Assembly: GCA_037179385.1 (NCBI GenBank) | Contig: CM074188.1 | Span: forward strand, 27,111,318-27,175,317 | Reading direction: 5' to 3' | Length of the DNA stretch: 64,000 nucleotides | Origin: Holothuria scabra | Taxonomy: Eukaryota; Echinodermata; Holothuroidea; Aspidochirotida; Holothuriidae | Notes under the pieces: generated by a model | What the model was told of the DNA's origin: nothing | Database searches by the model: none | What the model saw: only the letters and a program-made list of their open reading frames with translations | Shown: in pieces, positions 13,901 through 28,900 of the stretch | Position numbering within the stretch: the stretch's first letter is position 1 | How the letters are laid out: each line of letters begins with the position of its first letter | Program-made: the position numbers and the translations under genes

Positions 13901-16900
13901 CTTGACAAACTATTCTAATTATAAGCATTGTCATGTGGTAGTATCCTTCAACACTCTCATTAAGTTATCAATATCAACTCAATGAGCCCCTTTAAGTAAA
14001 AGTTTGAAACGGACTGCTCAGCTAAGTAAATAGAGAAATCTTTATCCCATATTGGTTTTGGCACAAAATAAGTTTGATTTTGAATTGTCAATTTGGTAGA
14101 ATGGTGTCTGTTTAGATCAGAGATTCCATTTGATATTTTGATGCAACCCAAATTTTATGATTAGGCATTCTTCACCATCCAATTTAAAGAACGTGTGTAA
14201 AAATATCTGCAGAGAGTGGCACAAGGTATGATGAAATGTGTTGCAAACCAGTTGCATTTTCTCTACTCCCCACAAATGAGCTTGTCACTCATCAATTGTC
14301 TTTGGGTGACCTAATTTTGCATTCAAACCCACTATTTGAGAAAGAAGGAACTAGATGACGAGAATTATTTCTTGGTTGTGGTGTTGAAGTTTGCCTTGAT
14401 TTTTGATTTCAGCAGACGGGCACTGTATTCCCTCCAATACATATGTATGGCAGACATTGTAAGGACTTACAGTATCCATAGTCTCTTTTTTTATCTCTTC
14501 TCTGAAATCAATTGTTTAGAAACTGAGCCATAAAGCTTCATCTAGCTAACTTCTTATGTCATGTTACCTGTATCCTCAGTATCTTTTTGAATGGGTCTGT
14601 CATTAATTCTGATTGGCTGGTTTGTTCCAATAGATGCTGCAAAGGGCCAATGAAGACTTAAAAACAAACACAGAGAAACACCAGGAAGAAATGGAAGAGT
14701 GGAAGACAACGTGTGATAGACTTTCAAGTAATCTTGGCCGCAAGGATAGCGAGGCTACAGAATTAAATGAAAGGTTCCAGGAAGCTCATAAACAGGTAAT
14801 GATGGGATACATTTTCTAATGACACTTTTACTGATTCCAGATTATGAGTTGATTAATTGGTTGTTTGTTTGGGTGATTGATTGATTGTTCGATTGATTGG
14901 TTGATTTGTTGGTGTTTCGCCAAACTTTCTAACCTTTGGATGTAAAACGAAAACAACTCACAGGAGTCACCCAGTCTAATGTTGGGTCATCTTTTGTACT
15001 TTTCAAAAGGTCAAAGGTTGCTCAAGGAATCAAACATTAGAATCAAGCTATAGGATTAATTGGCAGGGTTTGCATTAGAATCTTACCAATGTTGACCAGA
15101 GTATTCAGTGTATGGATCAATTGAACATTGTTCTGATGTGAAATATCATTTTAGGTCACAAATCCTCTGTGTGTTGGCACTGTAGAATATGCCCGCTGTA
15201 TTCCCTTCCTGTCATAAGAGGTGACTAAAGGGGAGGACTTGAATGTTTTTTGCACCATATTTGAAACCAACTTGAAGTTCACCCATATTTGAAATGCACC
15301 TTAGACTTAGGAAATTATGTGTCAGGGAAATCATAGTTGAGCTACATCATCATTTGTGCTCTTGCTGTAAGTTTTGCTTTGCCCATGTACTGGTATAATG
15401 AACAGTCATTGTATTCAAGTCAGTACTGAACTCATGGCAAACCACTGTATTTCAAGTTAACACCCCAAATAAACCAGGTTTGCTTGCCCTTTTGGATTTG
15501 CTTAAGCCACAAACAATGTGCTGAGAAAGATTTAATTGATTGGACATCATGCTAGAAAAAAAATGTCCAATATGTTGGTATGTTAGTTGTATGATTTGAA
15601 TAGGATGGAGACCCCCCCGTTTGGTTAGGTTACATAGGGTATTACGCCTCAATGTAGAATTTTCTGGTTCAATCTAGTGGCCCCCATGGCCCTTTTTCCA
15701 GGGGGGACACTGGATTATTATCCCTACTACTTTGTTTATTTGGAGCACCATGCTCAATCTCAGTATGTGCCATTTTAAAGTCTTTTTTCAGCCTGGGAAA
15801 CAAATTCCATACCTTCCAACTGAGAATCAGATCCCCTACCAACAAAACCACATACCAGGTCTCCCACTGTCTAGTTGTTGCACAGACTACATATTTATGG
15901 CATATTATATAATCAAATGTGGCAATGCCCTTTCCAGCTAGTATTGTGCTATTTAATCAGACAAAACATATCAGTAAATTTTGAGATAACATTTCAGCAA
16001 CTGATCCAGTTTAAATCAGTTTGATTAATTGCAAAGTTTTGACTTTATACTTGTCATTAACTTTAAATTGACAGTAATGATGTTCTCAGGTCTTTGCTTT
16101 TGTATATCTTCAAGGACAAGTCGGCAATACCAGTTTTAGAATTTAGTTTAAAGGTATAGAGAATAAAATGACTCTTCCAAATAGATATAGCAATTTGAAT
16201 GTTATATAATTTTAAAGTACCCTTACTGTGACTTATTTTTTCTGCAGAATGATAAGAAGGACTAATGAAACCTTTGTTTCCATATTTGACTTCCTTTGTT
16301 ATGACTAGTGCAGAATTTCTTTTCAAATCATCTCAGTACATTTCCTGCAGTCATGGAGAACCTTGCAAAGTCACAAAAATTTGACTAACTTTTTAAGTAA
16401 TTTTTTAAGACCTGAAACAGTTTTGAAATTCACAGAAATGTGGTGTCAAGTCCCAGAAAAGTTAAGGAAATTTTTGCAAATTGACATTGTGATGTTCTCA
16501 GTCTCAGTCATGTGAAATATTGAAACTTATTTTGACTTGTAATGTTAAAATAAATTGTTCTCCTGACCCTTTAAATTTTATGTAAGTCTGTGGAAGAATT
16601 CAAGAGGAAGGTCTTGGAAGTTCTTTATTTTGTCCTGAGTTGATTAGATGGAATTTAATGACACTCTAATATGAATGAGTTATGTATTGTTGGCTAGATA
16701 AAAAGGTCAAGTTTGGTTTTGAATATGGTGCAAAAAGGTTCAAGTCCTCCTTGGTAGCAGCCTCTTACAATGGCAAGGGGTGGGAGAGGGGAGAAATGTT
16801 GGGCATGTTCCACAACCCCACACCCACAGGCAAGGGGTGGGAAAGCCATGGAAAAATCATGAAAAAATTGATTTTCCAGAAAATGCAGGAATGCTGTCTC

Positions 16901-19900
16901 ATACCTGTATGAGAACCTCATCTCACTAACCATGTATTACTCTTGTATTTGTCAGATCTCAGAGCTGAAGGTGAACCTTCAAGATGCTGTGACCAAGCAG
17001 GAGAAGTTACTTGAGTATCGAGATGAAGTCGATAAACTCAAACAGGAGAATGAGAGGTTGATTCAGGAACATGGAGAGGACCAGCAAGTGATAAATCTGT
17101 TAGAGATGCAGAAAAATATCTTGAATCAAGCTCAGGTAAGAGAGGTTTAGGTGACAGATTGATTGATTTGAGCTTTACGCCTCAGCTTTTGACCTTGTGG
17201 GTGTAATCAGCAAGAACCATGGAAAAGTCATGAACTTTTATTCTCATTTTCCAGACTTGGAAAAGTTATGAATTGTTTGAAATGACAGAAGTCATGCAAA
17301 AGTGATGAAACTAAGCCTAGAGCAGTCTGTTTACATTTTGTAAGTAAAGAAATTACTCAGCATGCATGAAACATGTTTTTTCCTTAAAGAAGATGGTAGG
17401 TGTCTTTTGCAATGTGGTCATGAAATAGTCATGTAAAAGTCATGGAAAAATCACAAAAGTTTATTTTTCTTACCGTGCAAGAACACTAGTTTTAGCTACT
17501 AGCCTGGCGGCCATTTCTTAGGGATAGATCCCCAGATTTAACAGTAGACACTGCATTGGGAGTAGAGGGCAGTTAATAACTTTTTATATATCAGGCCTAA
17601 GCTTTAAGTCTCAATGATGGGGTCAGAGGTCATATGTGACAAGTAACAAAATGAAAGAAAAAATTTTTTATTTATATGTTGAATGAAACTGAGTTTCATT
17701 GAAAGAGTAGTTGGTTACATTTGGCTAAATGTGAGCAAAGAATTTTTAAGGTTTGGATTGAGTGAGTAGGAACTGGTGGTGGTGGATTAATGTGGAAGAG
17801 TGTTTATGTACTTATGACACTGTTTTCTTCAAATCCAACAGGCAGCTGGTATTCCTAAGCATAATGCTGACCAAATGCAGGCAGATATTGATCACCTGAG
17901 GGCAGAGCTTGACTTAGCAGAGTAAGTTAATTATGTAAAAGTATTTTTCTCTACCCAACAATGTTATTTCATATTTCAAAATGGACTATATCAGAGTTGT
18001 TGAGAATCATTCCATGTTACTGAGGAGCATTGTATCCCAGGCGCATTCTAGAATAGGGTCTAGAAGCCCCCCCCTCTCCCCTAAAAAACTGTTAGCCTGT
18101 CTGCCTGGCAAATTGTGATGCGACACAGCATACACAGCCTAGGTGTCCTGGTGGAGAAACCCAAAAGTTAAGTGGGCCGACTGCCTTTGGCAAGTATTTC
18201 CAACCACTTGCATTTTCATTTTTTTTCACAGGGACAAGATTGCAGAATTGAGGGAAGAGTTGGCTGCAAGGGATAATATGCAAATGGAAGTAGATGGCAA
18301 CGGGGTTGTGACACGTTCTTCCCGCAATACACCATTTTGTGAACGCTGTGGGTCTATGCAAGAACAGATTGGTAACCTCAAACAAATGAACAAATTATTG
18401 ACAGATAAAGTGCAAAAGGTAAGTTTGCTGTTACCAATTTTAAGGTTAAAAAAGCACGATCAGGGTTAAAGCAAGCAATGCTCAAGGGCAGCCCGAGTGT
18501 ATTCAGCAAAAACATTAACTGCTAAATGTGCATTATTCTTTTTTAATGCACAGGTCCAGGGTTGCTTAACCTTGTCAATTCATACACAATATTTTTATGT
18601 CAAATGTGAGAAAGGACTTGAATGTCATTGGTAAATAACCACATTACAACACATTACCATATTGCATGGTAATGCATGGTCATCTGACCGCAATGGACGA
18701 ATGAAAGTTGAGGATCACTTCTACGTATGAATGAATTATTGTTATGGAAAGTGCAAAATACTTTAAGTGAAATCATATGTATGACTATTAATTAAAAACA
18801 ATCATTTCTCACCCCAAACTGCAATTTTTGTAGTAGTCTACAGAAATTCTAAATGGGAACAGCTCTTCCACTGATAGCAAGTTGAAAAAGTCAGAGTACC
18901 GTATCTCACGTTAAACAGCATGTACTGTATCTGAGAGTGTTTTGATTACACATCAGGGTCTTGTATACTCATCCTGAAGTAACAAACTGAGATTGTGTTT
19001 GAATAAGGATGAGTTTTAAACAATCATGTGATGGGCTTAAAGGACCAAACCTCTCACCCCAAACTACAATTTTGGTACGGGGGTACCGAAATTCTCAATT
19101 GGCTTAGCTCTTTGATTGACAGCTAATTCAAACAATGTAGAGTACTAAAGCTTATATTACACAGCATGAACGGTACTGAAAGTGTTTTGATTATAAAAAT
19201 TCAGTTTTTCTATACTCACCCTGTAGCAATAAAACTGAGATTGTATCTGGATGAGGGTGAATTTCAGACAATTGTGGGAGGGGCCTAAGTAAGAAAGTTA
19301 GGAGAATTGGTACTGTTTGGGGTGAGAGAACTGGGCCTTTAAGTAAGTCAGTTGGGAGAATTTATAGAATTGTTTGGGGTGAGTGGATTAGGCCCTTAAA
19401 ATGCTTGCGGATTCTTTTCAGTACCTGGGTCTTGCTCCAGAAAGGGTTGCACTGTTATACTTTCCCTTGTGTTAAATGTCAGTAGGACTATTGCTCAACA
19501 TATTTAGGTCTCGGGTATGTGAAAAACGTAGTGGAGCTGTACATCAAAGTATGAAGTTAAAAGCTATTACAATACAGCTTTGTAGTATGAGTGAATTAGT
19601 GGTAGGTGAAATATGGCTGACATTTCACCAGATAAATTTCTGATAGAAAGGAGTGCATTTGGCAAATAGCAGACAACAAACAGATTTTATATGAGTTATT
19701 AAAGAATATTATTGACAAATGGATATGCCTCTCAAGGTAGTTTATATAGTTATAAGAACTCTTTTTAAAACAGTTCTACTGGTACCGTCATCATCCTTGC
19801 ACAAATATAGCTTTTCTTTGTCTTTAAACTGTGGATAATTTTAGATAGTTGTTTCAACTAAAATTATTTTTAGAAAGGTTTTATGAGCAACATTTGTTGA

Positions 19901-22900
19901 TCATCTGAAGCATATGGTGGATATCATTAACCTTACCTAATTTTGTAAGACTAATGGGTTGGTTTGTATTGATGGTGTTTATAGGTTTTTCTTACGAACC
20001 ACATGGTAAAAGATTTCAATTTGGTGTGTGATTATCTGAAATCGCTGAAGTTGATAGACCCACATTTCAAAGCCAAAGGAAGATGACAGTTCCTGTAAAC
20101 AGACATGGAGAGCTGAGGGTATGGGGTAGCCAACTAATCTCATGGGGCACTTAAGCTTTGGTTAAGTTTATTTTAGGGCTCTGAAGGTGAAATCATCAAT
20201 CGCTAAAACATTGCATGTGAAATAAACATTTAGAACAAAGCTACAAGCGATTAATCGCAAAACCTGTTTTTGACCATTTTTTTATCCATTTGTATACCCT
20301 GTTGATAGAAGGTACTTCATCCCTAGTTTTTGTTAAATGGAACATTCTGGGCATATTTGAGCCTTGTAGGCTTACAAAGTTATTACAGAATAATTTGATT
20401 TTACCATGCAAGATAGCAACTGCTATTTTTGCAAATTAGGCCTACATTCTGAATCAATCACTATGTACTGAAATTATTATTTTTTTTTTTGCGATTTAAG
20501 GTAATCTCAATTAATCGCTAAACGATCACATTTTTGAGGTTAAGCGAATAGTTATTTTGCTAAACGTTCACAGTCCTAGTTTGCTTTTGCACAGGGGCCT
20601 GGCTATTCCTTCAGCAGGGGGAGGGGAAGCCAAGGAGTAGGGGGTAGCAGTGGGGGAGCTGGCTTTCAAATTCTACCCTTCCCCTTTGTTTGAGTCTGAA
20701 AGATAACCATTGCCTGAATGTCATTGGTTCTAAGCTGTATGATTAATCCCAATTATTTGTACTGCAGTGTGATTAAATGACAAAGTTGTTTGTTGGAACC
20801 TGGCACACCTTTCTTTTTCGGTAAACCTGGTGAATGATTAAAAGTTGTGATTTTATGATAAAAAATAATATACATGTAACTGAAACAAACTCAAAGTGTA
20901 ACATACACAACTCTTAAAAAAAAAGTTAAAGCTGCAATAAATTGAAATGTTTCTTCTTCAAATTTGTGCCTTGCATTGCACTTTTGTACACTTTGTTTGT
21001 TAATGATAAGTGGTGTTTTAGTGGCCAATATTTGCCCATGATTTGAAGATAGCTGTATGCAAAGGTCAATTTTGGTTTCAATATCACATTGCCATGCACA
21101 CTTCACATAACTTCTTCAGAGAAATGCATCCTTTGGCAGATTGCACAGGCACTTCAAAATATTTATTATCATCTTGAAACTGCAAGTATGACAGAAATCC
21201 TGACATTGTTAACCCTTTTACTTCGGAAGACGGTCCATCTTGCCCTATTTACGTGTACAAAGTTCATATAATTGAGTTCCGTTGAAGATTAAGTTTTTGT
21301 ATGGATGCCATCAGATTGGTGCTCCTCATACCTCAGGAAGATGCATATATATGTGTTAAGATTCCTTTTCAAGCCTATAGAAGAATCTGATCAGGGCTTG
21401 TGTTTAGTGACAGTAGGCAGCCATTTGTGGGGTCCATCAGCCTTAAATGGTCTTCATTTATCGTTTACATGTATAACCCTCATGTTTATCGAAACTGAGG
21501 GAATAAAGATACAATTCAATGTACAAGCATTCATAATACAGGTAATCAAGAAAATCGAAAGATTAAAAGGTGATAGACCCTAGTTATGGCTGACTGAAAT
21601 CAGACCATCACTTGCTGTCCGGATTCGTCTATACCATGTCCTAAACATGATTACACACTTTTTCAAGACTCGGCCGAGTGCTATCGTTACACAGCAAACC
21701 ATACAAATGTAGTAGCGGTAACTTATGGTTTTGCAGCGAAACCATCCATAGCTGAAGGGGTTTATAATGAATACTATGAACTTTTACTAATGCATAATCA
21801 TTTGAGGATATGAATTTAACAATGCTGGTCCTTTCTATTGAGACAGAATGGTTGAATTATAAGAAATTTAATTACAGCTAATTTGTTGTATATCTTACTA
21901 GTGCATTTTTAAAGCAATACTCTTTTGACTAAATTTAAAAAAAAAAATGTTTGCCATGCTTCTAGATATGCTCAAGGACAAGCCTTGAGCCCTCAGAATA
22001 TCTTTTATGGTGTCTGCTTCCCATTATTGAAAGATTTTATAGCTCTTCAAATAATTTTCAGGCTTCCATAGTCTGTGATTAGTTTTTGCTGGTATCATTT
22101 TCATCTTGCATAATCTGATACTGTCCTTGCCAAAAATAGAAATCTTAGATAACAAATGGTTAAATTAAAGTGTACCTCTAGTCAAGAATGTTATATTTTA
22201 GAGGTTATCCATCCAACTCCCATTGTCATAGCTTGTTCCATTGTAGAGATATTAAATGTTGAAATTTATTCACTTAAATCAAAATAGTTCATTGTGCAAT
22301 TATTTGTGACTTTCTTGTCATACAAGTCACAGTACTTGCTTTTTTCCCATTAAGTTAAAAATGTTCTCATGACTTTGAATGTTTCCTGTTTGCTTGCATA
22401 GCATGTCATACATGGAGGGGCTTACTTAACTACTTTACCCCATGAGAGTAAGAAGGCTATCATATATTGGAACAAGGTGCAGTAACTTCCAGAAAAAAAA
22501 AAATGAAATACAAAGACTGTAATTTGAGTAGTATGGCAATGACTTCACAAATTATTGGGCAATGTATCATTTTAAATTTAGTGAGTAAACTTCAGCTTTT
22601 TATATCTCAGCTCAGGAATGTGGTATGTACGATGTCCTCTTTCAATTCATTTTTCATGCCCTTTAATATGTCTTTGCAATTTTAGACTTAAAGGGCCAAA
22701 CCTCTCACCCCAAACTGCAGTTTTGGTACAGGGGTACTGAAATTCTCAATTGGCTCAGCTCTTTGATTGACAACTTATTCAAACAATGCAGAGTACCAAA
22801 GCTTATATTACACAGCATGGATGGTACTGAGAGTGTTTTGATTATATAAATTGAGTTTTTCTATACTCACCTTGAAGCAATAAACTGAGATTGTATCTGG

Positions 22901-25900
22901 ATGAGGATGAATTTCAGACAATTGTGGGAGGGGCTTAAGTAAGAAGGTTAGGAGAATTGGTACTGTCTGGGGTGAGAGAACTGGGCCTTTAATTAAGGTA
23001 TACTTAAATTGTGTCTCCTCATTGTTAGGTGAGATAAATTGTTACGTTGTTCAATGTAGCATGATATAGAGTCCTTTCTTTCCTTTTTGTATTCCCCCCA
23101 ACAGCTGGAAGGTATTTTGGAGAGCAAATATCAAGAAGCGGCTAAAATTGCTGATGATAACATAATTCAAGAAGTAGTACAGAGAGAGGAAACCAAAATG
23201 TTAATGAGTAGACCTCTTGGAGAAATGATAACCAAAGCTCAATATGACCAGTAAGAATGAAGAATTTGTTTTTCTGTCATTTATTGCTTTACATTCCCTG
23301 GGCTTACTTGTAAATGGATCAATTTTTGTCTTTCATAATCTTTTGAAGTTATCATTAATTAAATTCCAAAGACTGATTTGTTTGGACAATGCTACTTTTA
23401 GCTGGCAAGCTGACATTGCTACTTGTTAGTCATCAGACCCATTTCTCTGTCTTTGAGATGAGATGACCAAAAGATAATGCAGATGGTCAAAATTGCAAGT
23501 GATGCATTTAGAGATGGGTAATAAAAAGCAGCGGTAACAAAAGAAGAATCCTGAAAATTTCATATATACAAGTCTCATGTAGCAGACTTTGAGTTTTAAA
23601 GTTTCCAGGTGTGCTCCTCAGAAAATTGAGGAGAGTGGTTGATGTACTGTTTTTTAAACTTTATTACATTTACATGATCTCCTCATCCTTATTAAGGTGG
23701 ATCTATTTATCTGGGGAACCAAGTCAATGAGCCACAACTGGATAAAAGGCTGTGGCCATAATGACGTGAACCAGTTGGTCAGACACTCTGCTGTATAACT
23801 ACATCGGAGTAACTTTTTTATCTAGTTAACACTACATAACACATTTGTATTGGTGTGTCATTAAGCTAAATCTGTTTCTAGTTTTCTAGTGCACTTTTCT
23901 GTGACATTTGGTTACTGCTGCTTCTGAATGTGCCCCAAGAGAAGAGGATTATATTCCCAGGTTGAGTTATACCAAAGACTCTAAAAATGGAACCTACTGC
24001 CATTGTGCCTGATGCTCCATATAAGCAATGGAGTAAGGAAAATAAGCTAGTGAGCCACAACTGGAAAAAAAGGCTGTGGTCGGCTCGACTTGAACCAATA
24101 GCTTGGAAACTGGGCCGTGAACCTCAAACCAACCAAACCCAAAACCAAAACTCAACCCAACCCAACCCAACCCGGCCCAACCACCCAAGAGAAGAGGGTA
24201 GGGAAAAGGTTTAAAGTTTACCTCAAGTGTAGAATTGTAGAAATATTTATTTTAGAGATTGCAAAATGAATCTTATTCATCCAACTCCCATTGTCATAGC
24301 TTATTCCATTGTTGAGATATTACATGTTGAAGTTTATTCACTTCAAACAAATTAGTCCATTGTGCAACAATTTGTGACTTATAGTACATTTCATATTACT
24401 GGCTTTGCTTCCCTTTAAAATTAAAAATGCTTTTATGACCTTGACACCTCCTGTTTACCTGAATAGCATGTTGCACCGAGAGGGCTGAATCAATGACATC
24501 ACCCCATAAGAGTGCTGTCATACCTTGATACAAGGAGCAGTAACTTTCAGAAAAGCCAAGAAATACAAAGATTGTGATTTGAATAGTACAACAATGACAT
24601 CACAAATTATTGCACAATGTACCATTTTAAGTTGAGTGAATAAACTTCAGCGTTTTAAATCTTGGCTCAGGAATGTCCTATGAAGATGGGAATTGGACTA
24701 TTGAAATTCATTCTTCATGTTTAGGTATATATATTTTTGAATTTTTTGACTTGAGGTACACTTTAAACTTAATTTAAATTAGGAAATGGTTGTCATCAGT
24801 TCTAAATACAAGTTTGTACCCTTTTTTCAGACTACAGAATGAGAAGAACAACATTGAGACTGATCTGGACCTGTTAAGGCAGCAGTATGCAGAATTACAG
24901 AACAGACATAAACAGTGTGTATCTGAACAACTATCCAAGTCTTTTGATGTGTCTGGAACATCTCCTGTAAAGAGAGGTGAGTTTAGGGATGAAATGTTTA
25001 CAATGGCAAGACAATGTCATTAGTTAACATGATAACAGATCTGCTGCTAACAAAACTTCAGCCAGATAATTGGCATATACATGCTTGCAATTATCTTTCA
25101 ACATCCTCATGTTAAATGAGGGTTAGTTAGTTAGTTAGCTGAGATTTAATGACACATTAACACGAATCTGTTATATAGTGTCAGTCAACTTGACAAAAAG
25201 TTCAAAGTTTAAATTTGTTTTCAAGCATGGTTCAAGTGCAAGTTTGGCTTCCCTTTAGTCGCCTCTAATGACAGGTGGGAAATACCGTGGGCATATTCCA
25301 CAACCCCCAGCCCACAGGGGGCATGTTTAATGAGGGAAGGGAGGTGCCGCAACAAACTGTCAAACTGTCATTTCTCCTTTAAGTTTGCATAATATCTGCC
25401 TTAAGTGTTGTTAATGGAAGAGCTTTTATCAGAAATTAAGGGAAATATTGTGTTTGAGCTATTTACTTTTAATGCTATTTTGGAGCATTTTAAAGGCAGT
25501 ATTTCTCTTTAAGCTATAACTTTTGGAGTGATGTACAAATGAAAGCATGTGACATGAGAAAGCACTGATAATACAGACATCCGTGAATGTTGCTTTTCAC
25601 AATGGTCAAGCCAAACTTGTAACATTACCTCTAAGTTGTGGAAAAATTTGTAATCATTTTGAGTGGAAGAAACAATGATCTCATTTAATCCTTGATATTT
25701 CCAGCTAAATATAAATGCAAAATATGTTGTTAGAGGTATATAGTAATGCATTATTATTTTCACTTGCACAGAATATGTTGAAGAACTACGGAAGTTCAAA
25801 CAGGAGAACGACATTCTTCAAAGACAAGTTGAATTACTTCGTAGTCAATGTGTCCTTGCAGAGAATGGACGGAAGCGAGCTGAAGATAGAATCAGTAAGT

Positions 25901-28900
25901 TTTGTTGCAGCAAAGTTGTTAGATGGTAGAAGAAGGTTTATTGAACAGATTGAAGGAATAAAATTTTCTCTTGAATTGCAATAATTAGGCAAAAAAAATA
26001 TGCTTTCTAGATGAGTGACTTGTTATTGGTGTCATTTTTGTACTATTTTTGTGAGTGAAGTTCACCTTAAAACATTTTGGCAGTCAGAACAAAGTTGTAA
26101 GGTGAAAATGAGTAAAAGTTGATTACATTATGAAATCTTGTCAACAATTTTGAGACTGTCCCCCTACCTTCTCACTTTATGCTAGTGGACATAGGCACTT
26201 GACATGTGTCATATGCAATCTACTTAAGAATTTTACTCTTAACTACTGAGTACATACAAGTGTGTAGTAAGGTGTCGTTAAAAATTTTCATGTTGTGTTT
26301 GAATGGTGGTGAAAATGTAATCTTGTATTTCAAAAGTGATGTATGCACCTTACTTTCATCCTTTAACCATACTTTCCGCCCTTTTTTTTACCTTTTTTAG
26401 GTAGTTTTACCTCAACATTGTAACTTTTTCTTACTTGATGACACTACATAAAACATTTGTGTTGGTGTGTCATAAAACCCTATCTAACTAACTAACATAA
26501 CCATAATTTTAACTCAAATTTATCTTTGATTCTACTCATCTAGGAGACCTCGAAAGAGAACTCATTGACCTTCAAAAGCAACTTATGTCAGAAAGGTAAG
26601 ATAACATGATGAATATAACTGTCATATTTTTGCTTGTTTTAAAACCCTGTGGCTAAAGTCAGGGTCACTCTTCAATAAATTCGGATCAGATTCTGATGCT
26701 GATTTTGTAAGTTTTTTGTTGAAATCTTCCCCATCTCCAACCAGAGACAGATAAGATTATATGAACCTCACAAAAAGTGGAATCAGAATCCCATCCAAAT
26801 GCATTGTAGCGTGACTGTGGCTTTTGCCTGGTTAGATGGGCTTAATGATTAGGTGTAGAAAAGTTATAGATACTTTGTATTGTGTGATAGTATGGCATAC
26901 AAATCTGAATAAAATGAAGATTTCTCCTTTTTCACATTTGACAGAGAAAGGAATGTAACCATGCCAGAGATGGAAGCAACATTGAGGACACAGATCCAGG
27001 ACAGGGATCAAATTATTCGGCAACTGCAGACGGATATCGCCACCAAGAATGTGGCTCTGGATAACTGCAGACAGGAATGTGATAACAGGCTTGCAGAGAA
27101 GCGGCGAGAAATTGAACGGTTGAAGGAGGAGAAGGAAGAATGGAGTACTCTAAGGCGACGATTAGAAAAAGAGAAAGTGACCCTGGAGATCAAGGTTAGA
27201 GGTTTGATTGGAGGGAGGGTTTATGTATCATGGAACACCCCCCCCCCCGAAAAAAAAGTAACGAAAACAAGAAAAAATAGAAATACAGTGAGCAAAGTAT
27301 ACAGTCCTGTTGAAATGGATACTACTGGTGTTTCCTTTTGCAACCTTGTGTGATTGAGATTTTTACAAAGTTTAGCTGAGCTTATTGTCATTGTTTTCAT
27401 TTAACATATAGAAGAGGTGTAAAGCAATGTCCTCGTGTATTAAAGAAAATCCAAGATGATACAGCACCTATTGAATAATTTTATTTTATGGGGCTACAAT
27501 GTTTGAGTCACTTCATTTATGCAGAGAATACTTTAGAAATTTCATTACAAATGGAAGATGTCAAAAAATGTCTCTTCTCTTGATTCAGGTGAAGGAACTT
27601 GAGATGTTGATTGACCAGTTGAAAGAGGAGAAGCCCCGCCTCTTGCAGGACAAGGACAGCCACATATCACAGTTGGAGGAGGAAGCCCACCAGGCATACA
27701 AAAATGTCAAGAAATTAGAGATTGACATCAAGAATTTACAGGTTTGCGGTATCAGTTAGTCTTTTGTAAATGTTGTTATGCTTTAAGTTGTTTAAGGAGA
27801 ATGTGTCTCAGCTGGTACACCATTGCAGATAAAAGAACCCTTTTTCAATAGACGAATCCGATTAGCGCTTGTTTTTAGTGACTGTAGGCCGCCATTAGTG
27901 GGGTCCATCAGCCTTAAATCGTGTTAATTTATTGTTTACATGAATTTCAAACCCTCATATTTAGTGAAATTGGAGAATTCAAAATACAAATTCGTGTACA
28001 ACCATCCATGATAGAGGTAAGCAAGGAAATCGAAAGATTTAAAGGTGGTGGACCCCAGTTATGGCCGATTGAAATCAGACCATCACTTGCTGTCCGGATT
28101 CGTGTATAAGTAGGGAATGGATGTGAATCCCTTAATTGCAGGCATGGTTGGCATGGTTTTGTTCTTTCAAAAATGAATTTTTTGGACTTTACTTTTTTAA
28201 TTACATCTGGAGCCAGCCCTTGTTATTTTGACTCTCCAACCATTTCTTTGTCTAAGAAATGGCAAGACATATTGCTGGTAGAAGGCTCCACTAGATCATA
28301 TCAGTAGCTTTCTAATTGATGACCCACCTCTGGACCCCACTGTGTTCATAATTTATTCGCTGTTTCACTGTAGATCACCTATTAGTCATTGCTATGAATA
28401 TAGGTTTTTGCCTCAAAACCTTTGCACTATTGCGTCCTAGAATCTCCATGTAAATCTTTGATGTGTAACTGTGTTTTGGACGCAGAACATGCTTGAAGAG
28501 CAAATATTTTTGCATATGAACACCCTCTTGGGTGTAAAGTGAACCCAATTGTGGCGGCCTCCATACAAAAATTTTTTATTTACAGAACCCATACATATGA
28601 ACTGTGTATATGGGATTAAATGTTTAGTTCAGTGTGGTGGGTTGGATCTCCTTCAGTAGCAAAATGGCTAATTAGTTATCAATAGAAGAGTCTGAAGTTT
28701 CTTCAAGAAAGAAGCAGTATTGCACAATAGGTTTTAAGGTCAATTGGTAACACTTTTACTTGTGTTTACAGCTGATGGGGGGATAAAAATCACACCTAAA
28801 AACAGTGTGCTATGTGCTGCCGGGGCAGCCAGCACAACGCACAGATGTTTTGTTACCAGTTGACCTGAACAGAAAGTTCACTAAGACATGTGCAGATATA

